A stretch of 64,000 nucleotides of DNA, taken from the NCBI RefSeq assembly GCF_900101825.1, contig NZ_FNAG01000003.1, positions 1-64,000 on the forward strand, read 5' to 3'. The notes beneath the pieces were generated by a model, which ran no database searches, was not told where the DNA came from, and was given only the letters and a program-made list of their open reading frames with translations. This document shows positions 43,148-52,300 of the stretch, in pieces; the stretch's first letter is position 1, and each line of letters begins with the position of its first letter. The DNA is from Aquimonas voraii (GTDB lineage: Bacteria > Pseudomonadota > Gammaproteobacteria > Xanthomonadales > Xanthomonadaceae). A program made the position numbers and the translations under genes.

Positions 43148-43546
43148 ATGAAGCGCATCCTCTTCCTCTGCCCCGACAACAGCCTGCTGAGCCCGATGGC
43201 GCAGGCGCTGGCCCGCCTCTACGCGCAGGAGGACACGCTCACCTACAGCGCGGGCTTGAACGCCGCCGAGGCCTTGGATCCGCGGCTGGCGAGCATGCTC
43301 GGCGAGCTCGGCCTGGCGCCGCGCATCCAGGCCCCGCAATCGCTCGCCGAGCATGCCGATCTCCGCTTCGACTGCTGCGTCTGGCTGGGCCCGCAGCCGC
43401 CACCGTCCACCGGCCTGAATCTCGATGTGCAGTGGATCCTGCCCGACCCCTCAGGCCTGCCTGACGAGGCCTATCGCCATTTCCGCGACCGCCTGGCCGA
43501 GCGCGTGCGCAACCTGATGAATCTTTTCGAGACCGAGCTCGATTGA
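43148..43546 (+). CDS. Low-molecular-weight phosphatase-fold protein, probably inactive
   Basis: 132 residues of the LMW-PTP/ArsC fold: MKRILFLCPDNSLLSPMAQA aligns with the P-loop start VLFVCxxNSxRSPMAE. The catalytic Cys8 is present, but the arginine of Cx5R is Leu14, so phosphate binding should fail. A DP motif (PDPSGLPDEAYRHFRD) near the C-terminus fits the general-acid loop. It could be a binding or regulatory pseudo-enzyme, or a reductase using another mechanism. It stands between ogt (divergent) and pilU. Confidence 0.7.
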   Translation: MKRILFLCPDNSLLSPMAQALARLYAQEDTLTYSAGLNAAEALDPRLASMLGELGLAPRIQAPQSLAEHADLRFDCCVWLGPQPPPSTGLNLDVQWILPDPSGLPDEAYRHFRDRLAERVRNLMNLFETELD

Positions 43547-43650
43547 GCGTCTGAGCGGTCCGCCGCCGCGACGCGACCGCCACCGGCGGGTGTTCTTGCC
43601 TCGACTGCCGCCTCCGCCCACAGGCGCCGTTTGCCACTGAAGAGATCCCG

Positions 43651-44775
43651 ATGGCCACGATCGAAATCACTCCGTTCCTGCGCCTGATGGCCGAACACCA
43701 CGCCTCGGACCTGTTCTTTTCGGTCGGCGCGCCACCCAGCATCAAGATCCAGGGCGTGACCCGCCACATCGGCGACAAGGTGCTGAGCAGCGAGGCCCTG
43801 CACGACCTCGCCTATGCGGCGATGAACGACAAGCAGCAGCGCGAGTTCGAGGCCCAACTCGAGATGAACCTGGCGATCGCCCTGCCGGGCACGGGCCGCT
43901 TCCGTCTGTCGATCTATCGCCAGCGCGGCAGCATCGCGGTGGCGGTGCGCTACATCACCAGCCAGATTCCCTCGCTGGAGGAGCTCAACCTGCCGCCGGT
44001 GCTGAACGAGCTGATCATGCTGCCGCGCGGACTGATCCTCGTCGTGGGCGCGACCGGCTCGGGCAAGTCCTCGACGCTGGCGGCGATGATCGACCACCGC
44101 AACCGCACGCGCACCGGCCACATCCTCACCGTCGAAGACCCCATCGAGTTCCTCCACGAGCACAAGCAGTCGGTGGTCGACCAGCGCGAGATCGGCATCG
44201 ACACCCTGAGCTATGCGGCGGCGCTGAAGAACGCCATGCGGCAGGCGCCCGAGGTGATCATGATCGGCGAGATCCGCGACCGCGAGACCATGGCGGCGGC
44301 GATCGCCTATGCCGAGACCGGCCACCTCTGCCTGTCGACCCTGCACGCCAACAACGCCAACCAGACGCTCGATCGCATCATCAACTTCTTCCCCGAGACC
44401 GCGCGTCACCAGCTGCTGATCGATCTGTCGCTGAACCTGAAGGCGGTCATCAGCCAGCGCCTGATCCGCGCGGTCGACGGCAAGCGCGTGCCGGCGGTCG
44501 AGATCCTGATGTCCAGCCCCTTCATCGCCGACCTGATCGAGAAGGGTGAGATCGCCAGCATCAAGGAGGCGATGAAGGCGTCCAAGGAGAACGGCATGCA
44601 GACCTTCGACGGCGCGCTGTACGACCTCTACGCGGGTGGCCGGATCAGCTACGAACAGGCGATCGAGAACGCCGACTCGCGTACCGACCTGGCCCTGCGC
44701 ATCCGCCTGGAGGGTGGCCCGGCCACCCATGAGCTGGACGGCATGAGCATCGCCGGACTCGATTCCGGGCGCTGA
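43651..44775 (+). CDS. pilU: Type IV pilus retraction ATPase PilU
   Basis: 374 residues. Walker A GATGSGKSSTLAAMI near 130, Asp box (HILTVEDPIEFLH), Walker B (VIMIGEIRDRETM) and His box (HLCLSTLHANNANQ) are intact. The C-terminal SKENGMQTFDGALYDLYAGG and RTDLALRIRLEGG distinguish PilU from PilT. It assists PilT in pilus retraction and twitching. Usually pilT precedes pilU; here pilT is not adjacent. MotA/MotB-type genes follow after 5 nt, so the three may be co-transcribed. Confidence 0.93.
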   Translation: MATIEITPFLRLMAEHHASDLFFSVGAPPSIKIQGVTRHIGDKVLSSEALHDLAYAAMNDKQQREFEAQLEMNLAIALPGTGRFRLSIYRQRGSIAVAVRYITSQIPSLEELNLPPVLNELIMLPRGLILVVGATGSGKSSTLAAMIDHRNRTRTGHILTVEDPIEFLHEHKQSVVDQREIGIDTLSYAAALKNAMRQAPEVIMIGEIRDRETMAAAIAYAETGHLCLSTLHANNANQTLDRIINFFPETARHQLLIDLSLNLKAVISQRLIRAVDGKRVPAVEILMSSPFIADLIEKGEIASIKEAMKASKENGMQTFDGALYDLYAGGRISYEQAIENADSRTDLALRIRLEGGPATHELDGMSIAGLDSGR

Positions 44776-44780
44776 GGCCG

Positions 44781-45584
44781 ATGAACCCCTCCACCCTGAT
44801 CGGTATCGTCGCCTCGATCCTGCTGCTGGGCGTGGTGACCCTGTGGGCGGCCGAGGACCCGCGACTCTTCATCGATCTGCCGGGGCTGGGCATCGTCGCG
44901 CTCGGCACGCTGGCGGCCACCTTCATCAGCTACCCGCTGCGCGAAGTGCTGCGGGTGTTCGGCCTGATCGGCACGGTGCTGCGCAACGAGAAGCTCTACA
45001 CCGAGGACGACATCGAGGAGCTGGTCAAGGTCGCGCGGCTGTGGATCGCCGCCGACGTGCGCGGGCTGGAGCGCGAGCTGGCGCAGATCCGGAACCCCTT
45101 CCTGCGCACCGGCGTGCAGCTGGTGATCGACATGACGCCCGAGGACGACATCCTCGAACTGATGCGCTGGCGCATCGCCCGCCTGCGCGCCCGCGAGCGC
45201 GCCGAGGCCCAGCTGTTCCGGGTGATGGCGGGCTATGCGCCGGCCTTCGGCATGCTCGGCACCCTGGTTGGCCTGATCAACCTGATGTTCCTGCTCGGCG
45301 ACGGCGACATGGCTGCGATCGGCCGCCAGCTGGCGGTCGCCTTGATGACCACCTTCTACGGCATCCTGCTGGCCAACCTGCTGTTCAAGCCGATCGCGGT
45401 CAAGCTCGAGCGCCGCACCGAGCAGCGGGTGATCGCGATGAACATGGTCATGCAGGGCATCCAGCTGATGTGCCGCAAGCGCGGCCCGGCGCTGATCCGC
45501 GAGACGCTCAACTCGTTCGTCGCCAACTACCGTGACGAGGTCCACGACAGCGGTGCTGTGGCCGAGCCCGCGACGGACCGCTGA
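44781..45584 (+). CDS. motA: MotA-type flagellar stator protein
   Basis: 267 residues with four hydrophobic segments (two near 5-55, two near 150-205) and a cytoplasmic loop that contains RNEKLYTEDDIEELVKVARL and the conserved charged region FLRTGVQLVIDMTPEDDILE. The third/fourth segments GMLGTLVGLINLMFLLG and ALMTTFYGILLANLLFKPIA are typical of MotA/PomA. With MotB it forms the ion channel that drives flagellar rotation. Many bacteria have two stator sets, so this could be the motC paralogue. It starts 5 nt after pilU. Confidence 0.85.
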   Translation: MNPSTLIGIVASILLLGVVTLWAAEDPRLFIDLPGLGIVALGTLAATFISYPLREVLRVFGLIGTVLRNEKLYTEDDIEELVKVARLWIAADVRGLERELAQIRNPFLRTGVQLVIDMTPEDDILELMRWRIARLRARERAEAQLFRVMAGYAPAFGMLGTLVGLINLMFLLGDGDMAAIGRQLAVALMTTFYGILLANLLFKPIAVKLERRTEQRVIAMNMVMQGIQLMCRKRGPALIRETLNSFVANYRDEVHDSGAVAEPATDR

Positions 45585-45587
45585 GGC

Positions 45588-46448
45588 ATGGCCCTGCCGA
45601 ACGAGCCCGATGTGCCAGCACCGACGCCGGCGCCCGTGCGCCCGGCGGATGCCGAGCTGGTGGCGCAGGCTGAGGCGCCCGCTGCAGCGACCGCGGAGGT
45701 TTCGCCGGAATCCGCCGATACGGCGGCCGTGCGCGCAGCCGGCAAGGCCAAGCCTGGCGCCGCGCCGGCACGGGCGGCTCTTGCCGCGCGCAAGGCTCTG
45801 CCTGCGGGGGCCGCGGCGGCGCTGCTGGACGCGGTCGCGGACGACGAAGGCGAAAGCGAGGGCTGGCTGATCACCTACCTCGACATGATCACCCTGCTGC
45901 TGGTGATGATGGTCGTGATGCTGGCCTTCGCCGGCAAGTTCGAGGGCGTCGGCGAGGCCAGCGAGGCGCTCGCCCGGCAGTCGGGCACGGCCGCCCCGGT
46001 CGAGCTGCCGCTGCCCACCACACCGCCGGAGACGATGGCGGTGCCCGACCTTGGCGAGGACATCGAAGTCCTGGTCAAGGACAAGCGCATCAGCTTCCGC
46101 ATCAGCAGCGAAATCCTGTTCGAGTCGGGGCAGGCCGACCTCAGCCTCGGTGGCCTCACCCTGCTGCGTCGCCTGCTGCCGGTGCTGCGCGAGAGCCCGC
46201 ACCCGATCGCCGTGCACGGCCATACCGATGCCGTGCCGATCCGCAGCGCCCGCTTTCCCTCGAACTGGGAGCTGTCGGGCGCGCGCGCCGGCAGCGTGGT
46301 CCGCTACTTCGAGGCCAATGGCATCGACAAGCAGCGCCTGCGCGCGGTGGGCTTTGCCGACACCCGGCCGCTGGCCGACAACGCCAGCGCCGAAGGCCGC
46401 GCCAGCAACCGCCGCGTCGAACTGGTGCTGGAGCAGCCGGCCGACTGA
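45588..46448 (+). CDS. motB: MotB-type stator protein with OmpA domain
   Basis: 286 residues. One membrane helix near 95-115 (LITYLDMITLLLVMMVVMLA) holds the conserved Asp for proton transfer. The peptidoglycan-binding OmpA domain from about 155 includes HGHTDAVPIRSARFPSNWEL, AVGFADTRPLADN and NRRVELVLEQ. The cytoplasmic N-terminus of about 95 residues is unusually long and Ala/Pro-rich (MotB usually has 20-40). It starts 3 nt after motA. It could be the motD paralogue. Confidence 0.85.
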   Translation: MALPNEPDVPAPTPAPVRPADAELVAQAEAPAAATAEVSPESADTAAVRAAGKAKPGAAPARAALAARKALPAGAAAALLDAVADDEGESEGWLITYLDMITLLLVMMVVMLAFAGKFEGVGEASEALARQSGTAAPVELPLPTTPPETMAVPDLGEDIEVLVKDKRISFRISSEILFESGQADLSLGGLTLLRRLLPVLRESPHPIAVHGHTDAVPIRSARFPSNWELSGARAGSVVRYFEANGIDKQRLRAVGFADTRPLADNASAEGRASNRRVELVLEQPAD

Positions 46449-46621
46449 GGCATGGGCGCGGGCGCAGGTCCGTACCGCCTCTCGACGAATCAAGCGCTCA
46501 CACGCTCGATTCGTCGCTCCGGCCATCCGCGGGCGATCTGGCACGCTGCATTTCAACAGCCTGTTGGGGCAAGGCCCAAGAATTCAGGGTTGCCGCGCGC
46601 CATGCAGGGCACGCCCAGGGC

Positions 46622-46795
46622 AATCCGCTGTCGCCGAGCGTCGCCGACTGGGCGACCTGCATGACCCGGGAGGCGCGGGGTGCGCAGCGCCCCATCGACG
46701 CCAGCAGTCCCGGCGTGCTCGCGGTCTGCGACGTCGGCGCGGTCGAGCATCCGCGGATCCGCGTGTTCGCTGACGGTTTCGAATCGGCGCTGTAG
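46622..46795 (+). pseudogene. 3' remnant of a secreted anchor-Q type gene
   Basis: In the 471-bp gap 46449-46919, one frame reads NPLSPSVADW, then VCDVGAVEHPR and FADGFESAL before TAG at 46793. CD(V/I)GAVE is the closing motif of choice-of-anchor Q domain proteins and F-x-DGFES is the C-terminal motif also seen in the Ig-like protein at 1-4458. No start or N-terminal domains precede it, so this is a decayed gene end. The rest of the gap shows nothing. Confidence 0.6.
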
Positions 46796-46919
46796 ACGCG
46801 CTTCGGCCGGGCCGCGCAAGGCCAGGGGACGCCGCGGGCGACGGATCGGCGTCCCGGCCGCGTTTCAGTGGGCGCCTTGCTTCGCGCTGCGCATACGCCG
46901 TCTTCCGCACCCTGCACAT

Positions 46920-48011
46920 ATGTCAAAGATCGTTCTCCCCGCTGGCGCCCGCGGCGCCCTGGCTGCGCTCGGCGCGGCCCTTCTGCTTTCTGCCTGCGCC
47001 GATTCCGGGTCGGCCCCGCCGGCGCCCGCCGCGACTGCCGTGCGCGAAGAGCGCAGCCAGCCCGTACGCGCCTACACGCTCGCACCGCGCACGCTGGGCC
47101 GCAGCGTGCTGGTGGCGGGCACCGTCGAGCCTCTGCGCAGCATCGCGCTGGCGGCGCGCACCGACGGCGTGGTCGCCGAGGTGGCCGTCGAAGCCGGCGA
47201 CCGCGTGCGTGCCGGCCAGCTGCTGGCGCGCATCGACGTCAGCGAGCAGCAGGCCGAGTTGGCCCGCGCCGAAGCCGCCCTGCGTGAAGCACGCGCCAAC
47301 TTCGAGCGTCTCGACGCCCTGCGCGGTCGCAGCTTTGTCGACGCGGCCAGCGTGCTCAGCGCGCGCTCGGCGCTGGAGGTCGCGGAAAGCGAGGTCGCGC
47401 TGTGGCGCACGCGCGTCGAGTTCGGTCGCATCGAAGCCAGCATCGACGGCTATGTGATCGCGCGTCTGATCGAGCCGGGGGCGGCGGTTGGCCGCCTCGC
47501 CCCCGCCTTCGAACTGGCCGACCTCGACCAGCTGGTGCTGCGGGTGGGGGTGTCCGAGCTGGACGCCGCCCGCATCGCGCCGGGCGCCGAGGTCGAGGTC
47601 GCCGTCGATGCCTTGGCCGGCGAAAACGTCGAAGCGCGCGTGCGCCGCGTGTTTCCGGCGGCCGATCCCAGCAGTCGCCTGGTCACCGTCGAACTGCAGT
47701 TGCCGCAGGCGCATGCGCGCGGCGTGCGTCCCGGCTTCCTGGCGCGGGCCCGCTTCGCCATCGAGGCGCGCAGCGATGTGCTCGCCGTGCCCGCTGCTGC
47801 CGTGGGTCTGGGCGAGCAGAGCTTCGTGATGGTGATCGACGCGGACGGCCGACTGGTGCGCCGCGAGGTCGAGACCGGCGTGGTCCGCGGCGAATGGCGC
47901 GAGATCACGGCCGGGCTCGACGCCGGCGAGCGGATCGTCGCCACCAGTCCGCTGGAGCTCGCCGCCGGCGACCGCGTGCGCGTGGTCGAGACCGTGGGAG
48001 ACGAGGCGTGA
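46920..48011 (+). CDS. RND efflux membrane-fusion lipoprotein
   Basis: From the ATG at 46920 it is 363 residues with a signal peptide and lipobox (LGAALLLSAC) and a Pro/Ala linker. The HlyD/MexA core follows: barrel/lipoyl segments SIALAARTDGVVAEVAVEAG and DRVRAGQLLARIDV, a short alpha-hairpin (about 105-160), and the second lipoyl half IEASIDGYVIARLIEPGAAV. It links the inner-membrane pump to an outer-membrane channel. It is coupled to the pump gene by a GTGA overlap; no TolC-type gene is adjacent. The substrate is unknown. Confidence 0.88.
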   Translation: MSKIVLPAGARGALAALGAALLLSACADSGSAPPAPAATAVREERSQPVRAYTLAPRTLGRSVLVAGTVEPLRSIALAARTDGVVAEVAVEAGDRVRAGQLLARIDVSEQQAELARAEAALREARANFERLDALRGRSFVDAASVLSARSALEVAESEVALWRTRVEFGRIEASIDGYVIARLIEPGAAVGRLAPAFELADLDQLVLRVGVSELDAARIAPGAEVEVAVDALAGENVEARVRRVFPAADPSSRLVTVELQLPQAHARGVRPGFLARARFAIEARSDVLAVPAAAVGLGEQSFVMVIDADGRLVRREVETGVVRGEWREITAGLDAGERIVATSPLELAAGDRVRVVETVGDEA

Positions 48012-51000
48012 GCGGCGAGGGCTCGATCCGCGAGAAGGCCTCGCGGCGCTATCGCGGGCTCACCCATGCCGCGATCCGGCGGCCGATCGGCACCGCCGCG
48101 ATCACCAGCGTCGTGCTGGTGCTGGGCCTGTTCTTCGTCGGCCGGCTGCCGGTCGATCTGCTGCCAGAAGTGGTGTATCCGCTGATCCGGGTCGACGTGT
48201 CCTACCCCGGCGTGGCGCCCGAGGTCATCGAGGAGCAGGTGACCCGACCGCTGGAGCGCCAGCTGTCCTCGACCGAAGGCCTCACGCTGATGGCCAGCGA
48301 AGCCGAAGAGGGCAGTACCGACGTCAGCCTGCTGTTCCGCTACGGTACGGATCTGGACCTCGCCCTGCAGAACGCGGCGCGTCTGCTCGAGCGCGCGCGC
48401 GGCCAGCTGCCCGATGACATCGAGCCACCGCGGCTGTCCAAGTTCGACCCCGGTGCGCAGGCGGTGTTCGAAGCCGGCTTTTCCTCGACACGGCGCAGCG
48501 CGCGCGAGGTGCGCGACTGGCTGGACAACCGCCTGGCCCCGCAGCTGCAGTCCATTCCCGGCGTCTCCGGCGTGCTCAGCGTCGGCGGCCAGGAGCGCGA
48601 GCTCGAAGTGGTGGTCGACCAGCAGCGCCTGCGCGCCTATGGCCTGAGCCTGGCCGACGTGTCCGCCCAGCTCGCCGCCGAGAACCAGAACGTCTCGGCC
48701 GGCAACATCACCAGCAGCAGCCTGGACGTGCGTGCGCGCACGGAAGGCCGCTTCCAGTCGGCGGACGACATCGCCGCGGTGCTGCTGCAGATTCCCGGCA
48801 GCGATCGGCGCATCCGCCTCGATGAGGTGGCCGAGGTGCGTGACGGCTTCCGCGAGCAGCGCGTGTTCGTGCGCCTCGACGGCGCGCCGGCCACCCAGCT
48901 GTCGGTATTCAAGCAGCCCGATGCCAATACGGTCGAAGTGGTCGGCGAGGTGCAGGCGCGACTCGACTCGCTGCGGGCCTCGGGCTTCATTCCCGACGAC
49001 ATCGAATTCAGCACCACCCGCGACGGCGCCTACTTCGTGCGCGGCTCGGTGAAGTCGGTGGCCTCGGCGGCCATCCTCGGCGGCGTGCTGGCCATGCTGG
49101 TGGTGCTGTTCTTCCTCGGCAGCCTGCGCGGCAGCGTGGTGATCGGGCTGGCGATTCCGCTGGCGATCATGGCGACCTTCGCCCTGATGGGCGGCGCGGG
49201 CCTGAGCCTCAACGTAATGAGCCTGGGCGGCCTGGCGCTGGGTGTGGGCCTGCTGCTGGACAACGCCATCGTCATGCTCGAGAACATCGAGCGGCACCGC
49301 AGCCAGCTGCGCGAGGATCCACAGCAGGCCGCGCACGCGGGCGCCGACGAGGTGATCTCGGCGGTCACCGCCGGCACCCTGACCAACCTCGCGGCCGTGC
49401 TGCCCTTCCTGCTGATCACGGGGCTGGCGACGCTGGTCTTCCGCGAGCTGCTGGTGACCATCTCGTTCGCGGTCATCGCTTCGCTGGCGGTGGCGCTGAC
49501 GCTGGTGCCGATGCTCGCCGCGCAGATGGCCAAGCTCGGCTTTTCGTCCGGCTTTGATCGCAGCCTGCCCTATCGGGCCTTCCGGCGCGGCCTGCGGGCC
49601 CTGACCGAGGCCTACCGTGGGCTGCTGCGCCTCCTGCTGCCGCGCCGCGGCTGGGTGCTGCTGCTGGCCTTCGGCAGCGTGCTGGCGGTGCTGCCGCTGG
49701 CGTCCAAGCTCGGCAACGAGTTCCTGCCGCAGCTCGATGACGGCAGCCTCAACGTGCGCATCGCGCTGCCGGCTGGCACCACCCCAGAGCTGTCCGACCG
49801 CGCGGTGCGCGAGGTCGAGGCGGCGATCAAGGACATGCCGCATGTGCAGAGCGTGTTCTCGGTCGCGGGCGGTTTCGTCTGGGGCGGCAATGTCTCCGAG
49901 CGCGCCGGTCGCGGTTGGCTGTCGATCCAGCTGGATGACGCCAGCCAGCGGCCCGACTGGCCGGTGGGCCGCTGGGCGCGCGAGGCGCAGCGCAGGGTCG
50001 ATGCGCTGGACATCGCCGGCGCCCGTATCGCGGTGCGCACCAGCGGCATCCGCGGGCTCAACTTCGGGCTGTCGGGCAATGACATGGAGCTCAAGGTGCT
50101 TGGCGAGGACCTGCCGACCCTGCAGCGCCTGGCCCGCGAGATCATTCGAGCGATCGAAGACATCCCCGGCCTTGAAGCCGTGGAGATGGACGACGAGGAC
50201 CGGACGCCGGCGCTGCAGATCGAAGTGGATCGCGAGCGCGCCGCCGCGCTCGGCCTCGACGTGCGCGCGGTGGCCGTGGCCCTGCGGCAGGCGGTCACTG
50301 GCACCGTGCCGACCCGCTACAGCACCGGCGTCAACGAATACGACGTGCGCGTGCGGATGCCGCGCGAAGAGGTCGAGAACCTCGATCGGCTGGGCGAGGT
50401 GATCGTCGCCAACGGCGCCAACGGTCCGATCCAGGCGCGCCAGGTCGCGCGCTTCACCCTCGGCGAGGGGCCGGCCGAGATCGGGCGCGAGAACCAGCTG
50501 CGCATCCAGCGCATCGTCGGCAGCTTCAACACCAGCCAGAGCGATGTCGGCACGATCATGGCCGAGGTCCAGAAGCGCCTGTCCGCGATCGAGATGCCCG
50601 ACCAGTACGGCGTGGCGCTCGGCGGCCAGTTCGAAACGCTGGCCGAGACCGAGCGCGAGATGAACACGGTCATCCTGCTGGCGGTGTTCCTGGTGCTGGT
50701 GGTGCTGGTGGTGCAGTACGAGCAGCTCACCAATCCGCTGGTCATCATGACCGCCGCGCCGCTCGCGCCGGGCGGCGCCCTGGTCGCCCTGTGGCTGAGC
50801 TCGACGCCGCTGTCCGCGCCGGTGTTCCTGGGGGCCGTCCTGCTGATCGGCATCGTGGTGAACAATGCGATCCTGCTGGTCGAGTACATCGAGCAGGGCC
50901 GCGCGCGCGGCCTCGCCGACATGGAGGCGGTGATCGAGGCAGGGGCGGTGCGCCTGCGGCCGATCCTGATGACCACGCTCACCACCGTGGTCGGCATGCT

Positions 51001-51199
51001 GCCGCTGGCGATCGGCCTCGACGCCGGCGGCCTGCTGATGCAGCCGCTGGCGGTGGCGGTGGTGGGTGGCCTGCTGAGCTCGATGCTGCTGACCCTGCTG
51101 ATCGTGCCCTGCCTGTACCTGGTGGCACAGCCGGCCGCGCGTTCGGTCATCGACTTCCTGACCCGGCGACGTGTGCAGCCGGCGGCGTCGGGGGCATAG
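48008..51199 (+). CDS. HAE1-type RND efflux pump
   Basis: GTG start at 48008 overlapping the upstream stop; 1,063 residues, the usual RND size. Twelve membrane helices around two large loops. N-terminal IRRPIGTAAITSVVLVLGLF and LPVDLLPEVVYP; TM4 region GLALGVGLLLDNAIVMLENI with the charged Asp (next residue Asn rather than Asp); C-terminal LIGIVVNNAILLVEYIEQGR and RLRPILMTTLTTVVGMLPLA. Proton-driven tripartite export of hydrophobic compounds or siderophores is typical; specificity cannot be read. Confidence 0.92.
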   Translation: MSGEGSIREKASRRYRGLTHAAIRRPIGTAAITSVVLVLGLFFVGRLPVDLLPEVVYPLIRVDVSYPGVAPEVIEEQVTRPLERQLSSTEGLTLMASEAEEGSTDVSLLFRYGTDLDLALQNAARLLERARGQLPDDIEPPRLSKFDPGAQAVFEAGFSSTRRSAREVRDWLDNRLAPQLQSIPGVSGVLSVGGQERELEVVVDQQRLRAYGLSLADVSAQLAAENQNVSAGNITSSSLDVRARTEGRFQSADDIAAVLLQIPGSDRRIRLDEVAEVRDGFREQRVFVRLDGAPATQLSVFKQPDANTVEVVGEVQARLDSLRASGFIPDDIEFSTTRDGAYFVRGSVKSVASAAILGGVLAMLVVLFFLGSLRGSVVIGLAIPLAIMATFALMGGAGLSLNVMSLGGLALGVGLLLDNAIVMLENIERHRSQLREDPQQAAHAGADEVISAVTAGTLTNLAAVLPFLLITGLATLVFRELLVTISFAVIASLAVALTLVPMLAAQMAKLGFSSGFDRSLPYRAFRRGLRALTEAYRGLLRLLLPRRGWVLLLAFGSVLAVLPLASKLGNEFLPQLDDGSLNVRIALPAGTTPELSDRAVREVEAAIKDMPHVQSVFSVAGGFVWGGNVSERAGRGWLSIQLDDASQRPDWPVGRWAREAQRRVDALDIAGARIAVRTSGIRGLNFGLSGNDMELKVLGEDLPTLQRLAREIIRAIEDIPGLEAVEMDDEDRTPALQIEVDRERAAALGLDVRAVAVALRQAVTGTVPTRYSTGVNEYDVRVRMPREEVENLDRLGEVIVANGANGPIQARQVARFTLGEGPAEIGRENQLRIQRIVGSFNTSQSDVGTIMAEVQKRLSAIEMPDQYGVALGGQFETLAETEREMNTVILLAVFLVLVVLVVQYEQLTNPLVIMTAAPLAPGGALVALWLSSTPLSAPVFLGAVLLIGIVVNNAILLVEYIEQGRARGLADMEAVIEAGAVRLRPILMTTLTTVVGMLPLAIGLDAGGLLMQPLAVAVVGGLLSSMLLTLLIVPCLYLVAQPAARSVIDFLTRRRVQPAASGA

Positions 51200-51298
51200 A
51201 AGCCTGTCGGACTCTGGATGGCCGGCCTGCAGATCCGTCCGCGCGGTCCATCTTCAGGGCAACACCGATCACGTCCCTCCTGGCCTTGATCCGTGGTC

Positions 51299-51325
51299 GC
51301 GAGTCCGGTAACCGTCCGGACTCGC
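51299..51325. terminator. Perfect 10-bp hairpin after the RND operon
   Basis: GCGAGTCCGG (51299-51308) pairs perfectly with CCGGACTCGC (51316-51325) across a 7-nt loop, 100 nt after the pump stop, without a T run. A second, AT-rich pair (CGGATTTT 51447-51454, AAAATCCG 51468-51475) follows. The 359-bp gap 51200-51558 holds no gene. Confidence 0.45.
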
Positions 51326-51558
51326 TTGCGCTGGATCAGGCATCGCGTGCTCGGTCCGCGGGCGCGCCCTCCAGGCCTTGCGCCGATCCTCGACCCCTGG
51401 CGCTGCCCTAGGCCAGCCCGTGTCCGAAAACCTGTCCTCACCCGGCCGGATTTTGGCCTGGACCCGAAAAATCCGACGCGCTCCCGGGCGAAAAGAAGGG
51501 CCGTCCCTGGCCCGGGCAGGCGGCGGCCGGGAGACCGCCGCCGCCCCAAGGACTCGAT

Positions 51559-51924
51559 TTACAGCTCGTGCTGCGCCAGGGTCTCCAAAGGCGCGTCGCG
51601 CCCGCCCGACGGGCGCTCGCCCGCACCCAGGGGCGCGCCGACAACGGCCTCCGGCTCACTCGGCAGCGCGCCGCGCTGGTAGGCGATACGTGCGCTGCCG
51701 CCGTTGCAGCTGCCGACGATGCGGCCGACGTCGCGCGCATCCGGCTCGACGATCTGCAGCTGGTAGTGGCGTACGCCGTTGGCTTCGATGCGCGCGGCGA
51801 TCTCGGACTTGAGCTCCTCGCAGTCCTTGCGCGCCGACTGCGCGTGGGTGGGCGTGGCCAGCAGCCCCAGCGCGCTCAGCGCCAGGCTGGAGTGGAGGAG
51901 GGCGAGGGCAAGGCTGCGCTTCAT
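51559..51924 (-). CDS. DUF1161 periplasmic protein
   Basis: From the ATG at 51924 it is 121 residues with a Sec signal (LALALLHSSLALSALGLLAT ending THAQ). The mature protein has the DUF1161 pattern: CEELKSEIAARIEANGV, YQLQIV, then VGSCNGGSARIAYQR with the second cysteine, presumably disulfide-bonded. It is a small secreted protein of unknown role. Its C-terminal tail of about 30 residues (LGAGERPSGGRDAPL) is extra and low-complexity. Confidence 0.82.
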   Translation of the reverse strand: MKRSLALALLHSSLALSALGLLATPTHAQSARKDCEELKSEIAARIEANGVRHYQLQIVEPDARDVGRIVGSCNGGSARIAYQRGALPSEPEAVVGAPLGAGERPSGGRDAPLETLAQHEL

Positions 51925-52063
51925 GGCGGGCTCGTGTTCAGAGGGCGACGCGGGCTGCCTCGGAACACAGGCTGCGCCCGCCAGCGGGCGCTGGCGGGGA
52001 GCGCTTGTGGCGGAATGCGGGCAGTGGCGACACGCGCGAGGCACCGGCGCAGCCCAGCCGCGC

Positions 52064-52213
52064 ATCGGGTGGGCCTCGGCACACCATGGCGCTGAACCTC
52101 GCCCCGGTCCCGAACAGGATGGGCGCTGTCCCACTCAGGGCTCCGCATCTGCCAGGGCTGCATCAAGGACCGAGGCAAGAGTGGCGCCCCTGGCGGGCCG
52201 GTGCCCACCCTAA
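52064..52213. repeat. Degenerate REPIN-like pair
   Basis: The forward copy 52064-52085 (GGTGGGCCTCGGCACACC) and inverted copy 52192-52213 (GGCGGGCCGGTGCCCACC then CTAA) are diverged but keep orientation and outer ends; the internal CTCGCCCCGGTCC matches other pairs. The 376-bp gap 51925-52300 otherwise shows no gene. Confidence 0.6.
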
Positions 52214-52300
52214 GCGTGGCCACCTGCATTCGCAGCCGCACCCCGAATCATCAGGGGCTCAGCCGCCAGCACCCCTGAATGGCGCCACGCAGGCGACGCC

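Noticed and set aside
51560-52095. Plus-strand frame opposite the DUF1161 gene
   Set aside because: The minus strand has a signal peptide and a recognisable DUF1161 domain; the plus frame has neither.
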